Of a stretch of 64,000 bases of DNA, positions 55,567-64,000 are shown one piece after another. The notes under the pieces were generated by a model. The model saw only the letters and a program-made list of their open reading frames with translations. It was not told where the DNA came from and searched no databases. Source of the DNA: Conus ventricosus (lineage: Eukaryota > Mollusca > Gastropoda > Neogastropoda > Conidae); NCBI GenBank assembly GCA_018398815.1, contig CM031615.1, positions 49,488,882 through 49,552,881 on the forward strand, given 5' to 3'. The translations under genes and the position numbers were made by a program. Numbering within the stretch: position 1 is the stretch's first letter; each line of letters begins with the position of its first letter.

Positions 55567-56574
55567 TGTAAAGGTCAAAGATGTGAATATATAGCTGATG
55601 TTGACGTGCCTCTAAAAAAATTCACAACATTCTGAGTTCTCAGAAAGTTCATCTAAAACTGATGTCAACTGAACATTTCTGAACGAGAGTATTCATACAG
55701 ACAGAGCTTATACTTTGATTCTTAGAATTATTTACATTCAAAAAAAGAAAAAAAAAAAAGGAAAAAAGGAAAATCACCAGCCTTACCAAAAAACGAAAAA
55801 TCCCAAAGCAAAGACAAAACAAAACCAAAAACAATCCGAACCAAGATCCTCCCCCCACCCCCACACCCCCCCCCCACACACCACAAATGCAAATAATGGT
55901 AAATGTATAGGAATGGAAATGTTATTGAAAGAAAATGTACATAGAACATGATAATATGTTCAGTTTTGGCAGGATGAGATAAGTCGCTGTCATCGGATCA
56001 CTATTGAGATTTTCATGCCTGATTCCATCCTGACCACACTTCATGTCTGTCCATGCATTTGGCAGGGTGTAATCCTCATCACATTAATCAGAATCACATG
56101 AGTTGACCAATAACAACATTAACAACATCACCTCCATTTCCTACCATACTTTAATCATGACTATTGTCACCATTATGCTACAGATCGAACAAAATTCTAG
56201 CCCCTCTTCACCACTGGCAGCCATGTTATATAATAATATAATAATAATAATATTAGTATCATCAAATTTTTGTTTTTCAAAACGCAAAAAGCTGCATCAG
56301 AATTGAGCATAAACTTGCTGGGAAATCATTTTAAACATCCTGCAAGACAGTGGCAGTTTGCAAAGAAGTTAACATGAGCATCTAACCAGTTAGACTATAT
56401 ACTGTGTTGTAACTCCAGAATTGCTGCACTGAGACTGTAGATCTTAATACTGAAAAAGCAAACAAACAAAAAACAACCCCTCAGGCATGATTGTTGTTGA
56501 TTTTAAAAATCATTGCTTACTGATTTTAGATGTGTGTTTTTTTTGCTCTATTTTGAAGATGTGTGTTTTCTGAA
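55567..56574. other. Non-coding AT-rich stretch
   Basis: A-rich and C-rich runs at 55740-55880; AAT-repeat-like patch near 56225-56250. Nothing coding recognised. Confidence 0.55.
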
Positions 56575-57694
56575 CCTTTTTCACACCAGAGATTCGTTTT
56601 GATCTTGCAGCCTTTCGTAAAGAGTCTACCAACTCTCTGACATACAAGGCCTTGTATGCTGACCTCTGTTCCAAATTCCTATCCTATCAGAAAATTTTCA
56701 CTGACGGTTTCCAAGTCTGAGGATGGAGTGGCCTGTGCAGCCTATTGCCCTGGGGCTCCTTCTCAGATACTGTTAGAACATATACATTCAGATGCTTCTG
56801 TCTATTCTGCTGAACTTACTGCTCTGGTTCTGGCATTGAAGATAATCTCACAATCTATGAAGAGGGACTTTCTGGTTCTGTCGGATTCGCTGTCAGCTTT
56901 GGAGGCCATAGCTGGCTGCAACCTTCAGCATCCAGAACTTTTACATTTCTTTGAACTTTTAGCAAGTTGAAAGTGGATGGTTACAACATTACTCTAGCTT
57001 GGGTTCCTGGTCATGTTGGCATCGGCGGGAATGAAATGGTTGATCGTTTAGCCAAGAACGCCACAAGAGAGAAACTGTCCAACATATATATCCCCTGCTC
57101 AGATGTGAAACCCAAAATTAACGATTATGTCAGAATCCTCTGGCAGGAGGATTGGAACAACCCAGACGGATAACAAACTCTTTCAGATGCGTCCAGACTT
57201 GGGGAGTTCCTCCCATCTACATCTGGTGGTCGTAAAGAGGAAACGGTTCTGTGCCGGCTGCACACCGGCCATTCGTATTTTACCCATTCCTACCTTTTAA
57301 AGAGTGAAAACGCTCCGTGGTGCATTCCATGTCATGCGCCACTCACAATGAAACATGTTCTTTTAGAGTGTTGGGACTTGCACGATGTGAGACACAAACA
57401 TTTTACAGCGGAGTCCATGAAGATCCTGTTCAGGGATGTCCCGCCTGACGTGATCCTTGAGTTTTTGAGAGAGATTAACATTTTTCATCTGATTTTAAGA
57501 TTTTATGGAAGAAAGATTTTTAATGCAATTTCTGGTGCGTTTCTAGAAGTTGTCATTTAAAGAGATGTGTGAAAGTTTTTTTTAAATTTAAAAAAAAAAT
57601 GACTTGTGAGTTGATTTTAACGTGGTGACAGCCCTGATGTAGCCCTTTGCGGTCGGCTGGGCTATAAGCAACATTATCTTGTCTTATCTTATCT
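56575..57694 (+). mobile_element. RNase H half-LINE, copy R3
   Basis: Plus strand, about 1,120 bp, starting CCTTTTTCACACCAGAG within about 7 nt of the R1 start, ending in a TTATC tail. RNase H residues are present (SAELTALVLAL, LSDSLSALEAI, PGHVGIGGNEMVDRLAK), but frameshifts near 56705, 56960 and 57165 break the frame. Short TCTGAA flanks may be the target duplication. Confidence 0.9.
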
Positions 57695-58081
57695 GAATAA
57701 CTATTTTCTTACGATTAGTTGTGCATGGAAATCCACTGGTGCATGGATTTTAAATGTGGAATGAATTGAAATAGTTACTATTTTATTTCCTTTGGAGTCG
57801 CTCATGTCTAGATATTTACAAGTTATTGCCATGAGTAATCAGATTAATGTTGTATTGATTCATAAGTTATTGCAATGAGTAATCCGATGAATGACATGTA
57901 TTGAAGAATAATTATTCAGTGCTCTGCAATGTGGTGGCCATGATACCATGGTTTTTTATCTGACACTCTTTACACTGTCAAAGCTATTTGGTTTGGAGGT
58001 TTACTTGTATCTGTTAGAAATTGCTTTGTTGTTCTTTTGTTTTATCAGTTTATTCTTTTTTTTTTTTTTTTTTTTTCTTTT

Positions 58082-58112
<31 letters not shown>

Positions 58113-58579
58113 GGGGGGGAAGGAATATTGGGGCTTTTAACAACTTACAGTAACAAATTTTATTTGCCACACTTGTTCAACACTTGAAAACCACTATGGT
58201 AAAAAAAGACAAGAAACAAAAAGATAACAATAGTTATTGTAACTTTCAAATACACTGAAGCTGTGCCTGCATTTGGCTTTACATTCGAAAGTGAGGAAAT
58301 GAAGGTGAGCAGATAAATCACTGTAAAATCACCTGTCCTAAAAGAAAAGCTCAGGCAAAAATCTGTGAACCCCATATGCTCAAACACACATCATTCCACT
58401 ATTCTGCTTGATGTAAAAGAATTCTGCTGGCAAAAAAACAACAAAAAAAAGGTTGAATGCACATCTGTTGTTCATTTAGCCATAGAACTGTTTGGAAACT
58501 TAGTTCCGGTTGAGCTGCTTTTGCTGTCATCATGTTGAAACGACATGATTAACCCCGTGGCAGAAAGAAGAAAAAGAAA
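57695..58579. other. Non-coding, poly-T/poly-G
   Basis: A T run of about 45 nt followed by about 27 G (58052-58120). No gene recognised. Confidence 0.6.
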
Positions 58580-58990
58580 TATCAGAGGTGCAGATTCAGG
58601 CTGCTTTCTGCTGTCATGATGGGAGTGCTGCTGATCCCAGTCAGCAGTTTGGCCTGTGAAAGTGTGAGGAAGAACCTTACAGATTTTAGCTCATCCATGG
58701 GTGAAGGCTCAGCAGAGGCACTGATGAATCTGGAGTTCAAAAATGAGCCAAGTCGTAAGATGCATGTGACAATGTGCATCAAAAATGTAAAAGAGCAAGA
58801 ATCTATTGGCTGAGACAGTGATTTCGTGAAAGCACTTGACAAAAAGGCAAGAAGATAAATTGTCTGGAATGTCAGTGTTTTATTTTGGGTCTGATAGCAT
58901 AAGTATTCCTCTTGATTGTGAGAAATTCCTGTCAGTTTTCGAAAATATTCCTCTCAAGTCTCTTCAGAGATTGGCAGCTCTGCTGACAGT
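58580..58990 (+). repeat. Paralogue of the 27541-27950 segment, unexpanded
   Basis: Aligns with 27541-27950 including the sequence at which the 34-bp array starts there (TTGGCAGCTCTG), but here only one unit is present. A short frame (about 58616-58813) is open but not recognisable. Confidence 0.7.
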
Positions 58991-59532
58991 TTCAAACCTT
59001 CAAGCTTCAAGCACATGCAAGGTGGCTTGCAGTGGTGCGAAGGCTACGTGCAGGCAGTCAGCTGACCACAGTGAAAAGCCGACAACAACACTGGCATGTG
59101 TAATAACCTGAGAGGGCGGCCTGCCAGTTGAACAATTATCTCAAAGCATACAGTGACTGGTGCCTGAAAGTGGAAAGCTGCTGGAGCGAATGGGACTTGA
59201 AACAAAAAGTGAATAAATGAAAATCAAGAAGAGACACCTTCTACTTCCCTGTGACAACATGGGAGTGAGAGGGGAGTACTGTTTGTCACCGATGCCAGCT
59301 ATCAATTTTTTTACTGTTATATGTGTCTTTTAAGCTCTTTTTTGAACTAGAACTCTTTAGTGTTCTAGATGTATTTAAGCTGATTTAATACTCCTTTTTG
59401 TAATCTGAAAGTGATCGAGTAAGCAGAACAGCTGATGCCCAAAGCGCTTAGAGTACGGATGTAATGTATTTACAGTATTGTGAAGTAGTTGTTTTTACTC
59501 TTTTTTTTTTTTTTACCCCCCCCCCCGCCTCC

Positions 59533-59581
<49 letters not shown>

Positions 59582-60159
59582 AGGATTATTGTTGTGACTT
59601 GATGTTGTGATGCGTTAATTATATTTGATGATAATATTGTTTTGCAGTGTTTTTAGCCATTGTACAACCCTCTGTTGTTGACTTGGAGGTTGACTTTTTT
59701 TTTTTTTTAGATGAGAGGTTTGAGTGCAACAGAATGACTGCAGCTGGACAGAAAATCATTGTTATGTTAACCTGATGGAGAGCAACATTCAGACAGAACT
59801 TAAAGACCTTACATTTGCTCTTTTTCTCTGTCTTGTTTTCCTATTTCACATGTTTGCCATAAATAAGGAAAATTATCAAAGGAAACTGTAGAGTCCTGAA
59901 CATTTAGAAAGTGCTTATATATATATGAATTACTGTATTATGAAATGATTATTGCATGTTTTTTTTTTTCCATCTTAAATTATACGGAAGTGGAGATAAT
60001 TGGGTCTAAGCTTTCACATGAGTGAGTAGTTCATAGTCATGTAGAGATGATGTTTTGACGCAATAAATGGTGCATATGACAGTTTAAAGTATGTTTGTCT
60101 GATTGAAGTGTGTATGTGTATGTGTTGCTGTATAAGAATATTCATATGAGCGTGCATGC

Positions 60160-60213
<54 letters not shown>

Positions 60214-61258
60214 ACAACGCATGTATCGGTGTATATGTGTGTTCAGGAACGGGCAACATACACCTACTGGACTGGCAGGAAGCATTTCATTCAATGCATG
60301 TGTTTTAAGCATAACAATTTGATTCACATTTTGTTGTTCTTGTTTGTTTTTTTTAGTTTTTCTGTAGAAATTCACGCAGGTACACATAAATACACACACA
60401 CACACACACACACGCGCAGAATTTTTTTAAAAAATCTTTCTCTACTGAATAAAGAAAAATGAAAGAAGCATAATTGACAACTTTATGAATGATTATTCAC
60501 AGACAAACGCATTCTCATTTGAATTAAATGACAGGAACCAGAAGCACATTTTTCAAATTTGTTTCCAGATGAAGTCATGTTTGAAAAATGATGGATCAGT
60601 CTGCTACAAGTATGTTATGTTTCCATAGAGAAATCTTATGTCAAAACTGAGGGGGAAAGTTTTGCCCTTATGGGCCTCCGGCCAATTTGACGTCAATCTC
60701 ACCCCTACCGACTTAAAAGTGTGTTCCTGGGGCTCGGTAAGAGAAATTTAAGGGAAGAAACTCTACTTCGTTCCTTCTGTGTTTTTCTTGACTGGCTGTT
60801 GTCCCTTGGCTCCTGAATGCCATCATCTGCCTGCCTTCGTCTTCACTTTGATGTGACCGGTCTGCACTACAATAACATTTTTTTTTTTCAGAGACTATTA
60901 TGGAGGGTTCTGTGACATAGCCAATCTGCATTACTGTCACCTCTCTCTCTCTCTCACTCTCTCTCCCTCTCTCTCTCTCTCTCTCTCACTCTCTCTCTCA
61001 CTCTCTCTCTCTCTCAAGATGAAAGACTCAGCGTGGTGAAACCAGTCCGCACTACCACCATGTGTACAGGCCGCACACCAAAAATTAGTACGCCAAGGCC
61101 TTGCAAAAGTAGTCGAGTATAAACAGACTGGCACAGTTAGATTGTTTTGAGAATTTTTATTGTGTCTGAAAATTGATTCCCCTTATTTTCTTTCATGTGG
61201 TCATCAAGGTACAAGCCAGGTGGTCCCAAGCAGTTGGATTAAAATCAAAGGAACGGGA
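58991..61258. other. Non-coding stretch with microsatellites
   Basis: CA tract 59536-59578, GT tract 60162-60212, CT tract 60947-61016. No gene recognised. Confidence 0.55.
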
Positions 61259-61612
61259 CTATTTGGGGGAAACCACCTGGCGCAAAGATAGGGTCACGGG
61301 TGAGTGCAAAGGTCTGAAATGTGTGTCAGCTATATTCTTTCTTGTGTGAGTTAGTATGGACTTCAACCTCGCCTTTTGAAGCTTTGTTTTTATGTCGCAG
61401 GAGCGGAAGACGAAGTGGTCCTTTGCTGTCTGCTGGTCTTTGCAAAGGTCTACGAGTATCAATGGCACGCCGTTGCGAATATTACGGTAAAACGGTGCTA
61501 TCTTGGCTGCTTGAAAATAGCGTACGATTTCGTTTCCTCTGTGATGGTAAGTGCATGGGTGTGTGTCTCTCTCTAATATTTGCAACGGCCTGTTTAAATG
61601 ATACACGAACAC
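61259..61612 (-). other. Unidentified open region, both strands
   Basis: Minus strand: about 117 codons open, with YFQAAKIAPFYRNIRNGV and LILVDLCKDQQTAKDHF; a possible acceptor CCATCACAG precedes. Plus strand: about 100 codons open with a possible exon (acceptor TTTATGTCGCAG before 61401, donor GATG/GTAAGT at 61551). Which strand, if either, is coding is not decidable here. Confidence 0.3.
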
Positions 61613-61649
61613 ATATCATTCTGGCTCCTTGAACATTAGCTAATGTCTT

Positions 61650-61748
61650 TGATTCGTGTGTGTGTGTGTGTGTGCGTGTGTGTGCGTGTGTGCGTACACG
61701 CGCGTGTGTTCTATGAAGAACTAGGGGGGAAATGAATATGAATTCAAC

Positions 61749-61782
<34 letters not shown>

Positions 61783-61800
61783 CAGAGAGAGGGAGAGACA
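61650..61800. repeat. GT microsatellites
   Basis: Two GT tracts (about 61656-61700 and 61750-61782), then a GA patch. Confidence 0.9.
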
Positions 61801-62014
61801 GAGAGTGAGAGACCAACCCTGTCTGAAAGACGTGACAGAACAGGAATAAGCAACTCACTGACAGCCGTGTTGAGGGAAATCTTGTTTCAGGAAGGCGTAG
61901 TTCGGACAGCCCTGATGCATCGCAATGACAGTGAGCTCTGGACTTCACATCAAAGGAAAAACATGGCAAGAAAGAAGCGCTCGATAATATTATTTCAAAG
62001 AGAACGCCGGCACT

Positions 62015-62866
62015 TTTTTTTTTTTTTTGCTGTCCCAACCTCTGCGCCACCTAAGAGGCAGTGCACCCACGCCGCTCATTCCGACACACCGTCCACATCC
62101 ACAGCCCGGCCGGCCCCGCCGCAGCCCGGCACCAGCAATCCACAGGGAGCAGTCAATGTCAAGTCGTCGAGAGGCAACCCACCGGAGGAGACACTGCACT
62201 GCTGACGAGTCACTTCGGTGGTGTTCAGTGGCGCCTGTTCTGATCTAACATACGCAGGACACCACCTACTAAGCCCCCTACTGACGACAATAATTGCTTA
62301 GTCGCGGAGTCGGCGTGAGTGAGCTCTCCCTCCGGAGGGCGCCACCACATCCGTCCAACGACAGCCCCAATGGACTGGCCGATACCGGTGACCCCGACGG
62401 AACCAAACCAAGGCCACAGACGTGGAGAGGACACCGAAACTGAGGTCACCACGAGAGCAGGGCATGAAGGGTCACAGAATTTGAAACTTTTTTTTTTTTT
62501 TAATGCTGATTGATCAGGATGAGGATGATTAAGATGATGCTACGGATTTCCATTTCGGTCTGAGACTACATGACAGGGCTGTACTCTACGCTTCCTTTCA
62601 TAATATATCCTGGCGTCAACCAGGCCCGAGAGATACAGGCACCTGCAGTGTTGGTCAGGAAATTTGAGCAACACCCTCAGAAACGCATCCATTAAGTGGA
62701 TGAAACTCGACTGTGTGGTCCCAGTCTTCCAACTGAGTCCGCAGCAAACTCAACTCTGGGTAGGAGCCGGTCGGGGCAGAAAAACCCACATGACTCTGAT
62801 GGGATTCGAACCACGACCTCCCAGCCGGGAGTCCGCGACGCTAACCACTTCGCCACGGCGGCTGGT
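62015..62866 (-). mobile_element. Long composite SINE S2 (copy c)
   Basis: Minus strand, flanked by GAACGCCGGCACT (62002-62014, 62867-62879). Head near 62866, internal A-rich joint near 62488-62502, poly-A as T run at 62015-62028. Confidence 0.95.
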
Positions 62867-62880
62867 GAACGCCGGCACTT

Positions 62881-63483
62881 GACACGATCAACAAACAGCA
62901 CGTTTTTAAGGCTCCTATATAAAGTTATAGTGGAATTAGTGAGCTTTTAGAACTACTGCGAGCCCATTTCAGAATTACGAGTGCTTTCAGCTTATCTATT
63001 TATATATTTGTTCGTTTGTTTTAACGAATGTGGTTTTCTTTGTATATCATCGGCTTTCATCATACAAAGCGGCAACAATTTTCGGAGAGAATGTGATTAG
63101 AGGAAGTATGCAGGAGCTCGCTTGGTTGTCTCCCTTCATATGTCTGTGATTATCCCGTATTAAACTGTATGGAAATCACTGCACCAGACAAAAACTGGAC
63201 TGAACCGTCACCATGTCGATTAATGCCTTTGAAAGACCGGTTTTTTGTGTGTGTGTGTTTTTTTTTGTAATAGTATCAGTAAAAGCAGCCTTCAGAAAAG
63301 TCATTTTTCTAAATTTTCATAAGAATTGATGAATAACACTGAACAGATGTTGTGACATTGACAAACAAGTCGTATACCATTTCATCTATTCGTGTAGAAA
63401 TATGTTGTCATTCATATATAAGGACATAACTACATGTCGTTTTCAAAGGATGAGCCGTACACTAAAATTCAATTTTTTTTCTT
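62881..63483. other. 3' flank of the receptor gene
   Basis: Probably 3' UTR or intergenic DNA for the minus-strand receptor. AT-rich; no gene recognised. Confidence 0.5.
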
Positions 63484-64000
63484 CTATCTTTTGGCCCTGT
63501 CCTTATCAGTGAGGGCTTTAGCTTTCCTCCTGGCCAGAATGAACTGCTTCAGCCGCTCCTGTCGCGCCGAGAGTTGTCGTTCCTGCCACAGTCCGTAGCT
63601 GTACATGATGGGCTGCAGGACGGAGCTGAGGGGCAGGGCCACCACCCCCACCGTTTCCATCCCCCCACTGCACGTGCTACCTTGATGACACAGTGTCCAG
63701 CCCGCAGCAGCCAGTGACATCCAGCACACGCACCTGCTCCACGCCACGGGCAGAAAGGTCCGGGTCACACTGGCCTCTGAACTGGGCTGTTCCATGGCTA
63801 CAGTGGCCAGGATGTTGACCCGAGTTTTGATGTAGATGAGGGTTTGAACGACAAACACTAGCACGTGTAGGACACCTAAGAAAAGCACAGTGACGTTGTG
63901 AAAGTATCCTTGACTGGCTGTAGTGAAAGGCAGAGGAATGCACAGGCCTGAGGCACTGAACACTTCCCCCTGATTCCATAAGACAGGGACCATGGCTACA
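63484..64000 (-). CDS. Class A GPCR, LGR/relaxin-receptor-like, C-terminal exon (partial)
   Basis: Minus strand, open from the window end to TAG at 63484-63486, about 172 codons. Reads as the end of TM4, extracellular loop 2 with SASGLCIPLPF (the Cys pairing with TM3 in LGR-type receptors, where GVCLPL or GVCFPL is usual), TM5 (VLFLGVLHVLVFVVQTLIYI), loop 3, TM6 (WSRCVCWMSLAAAGW), loop, TM7 (VVALPLSSVLQPIMYSYG) and a basic C-tail. TM7 has QPIMY where NPxxY is typical. Ligand unknown. The upstream part (TM1-4, leucine-rich repeats) would lie beyond the window. Confidence 0.75.
   Translation of the reverse strand, partial: VAMVPVLWNQGEVFSASGLCIPLPFTTASQGYFHNVTVLFLGVLHVLVFVVQTLIYIKTRVNILATVAMEQPSSEASVTRTFLPVAWSRCVCWMSLAAAGWTLCHQGSTCSGGMETVGVVALPLSSVLQPIMYSYGLWQERQLSARQERLKQFILARRKAKALTDKDRAKR

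Overview
This is a window of animal nuclear DNA. It has GT-AG introns, a multi-exon C2H2 zinc-finger gene, the last exon of a 7TM receptor, tRNA-headed SINEs, many CA/GT and CT microsatellites, and LTR and non-LTR retroelements with target-site duplications. There are no bacterial operons. The repeat mix (RNase H-bearing LINEs, long tRNA SINEs, Gmr1-type Ty3/gypsy elements) suggests a marine invertebrate. A mollusc or other lophotrochozoan is my guess, not a demonstration.

Layout. 1-4518: minus-strand Ty3/gypsy copy (A1) with two internal deletions, cut by the window edge. 4519-10421: nested non-LTR retrotransposons (N1 interrupted by N2, then antisense N3 and an N2-type tail). 10703-11430: a tRNA-derived SINE and a telomere-like hairpin repeat. 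13889-33937: one plus-strand C2H2 zinc-finger gene of six recognisable coding exons (13960-14117, 16491-18028, 22323-22491, 26671-26804, 29984-30182, 33639-33937). Splice phases match at every junction and about 17 fingers can be traced. One finger is broken by a frameshift at a 7-A run. Its introns hold LINE, SINE, ribozyme-like, TTAA-element and minisatellite insertions. 35192-54011: a minus-strand Ty3/gypsy element (B) split by at least six later insertions. The largest is a complete plus-strand element (A2, 36101-45082) with a 5-bp target duplication. 54012-62881: repeat-rich DNA with a third RNase H LINE copy, a diverged copy of a zinc-finger-intron segment, and a SINE. 63484-64000: C-terminal exon, minus strand, of a class A receptor of LGR/relaxin-receptor type.

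The most interesting material is the retroelement set. Families A and B both have the order gag-protease-integrase-reverse transcriptase-RNase H. Integrase lies upstream of RT, which is the unusual Gmr1-type order within Ty3/gypsy. Their Gag C-termini look like the SCAN domain, which in vertebrates sits on C2H2 zinc-finger proteins. A 241-bp element inside B, with an 11-bp target duplication, carries a near-canonical hammerhead ribozyme core. Two insertions 41 kb apart carry only the RNase H half of a LINE and start within about 7 nt of each other.

Limits: all calls come from reading by eye. Repeat edges without stated duplications are approximate, and family names rest on motifs rather than phylogeny.
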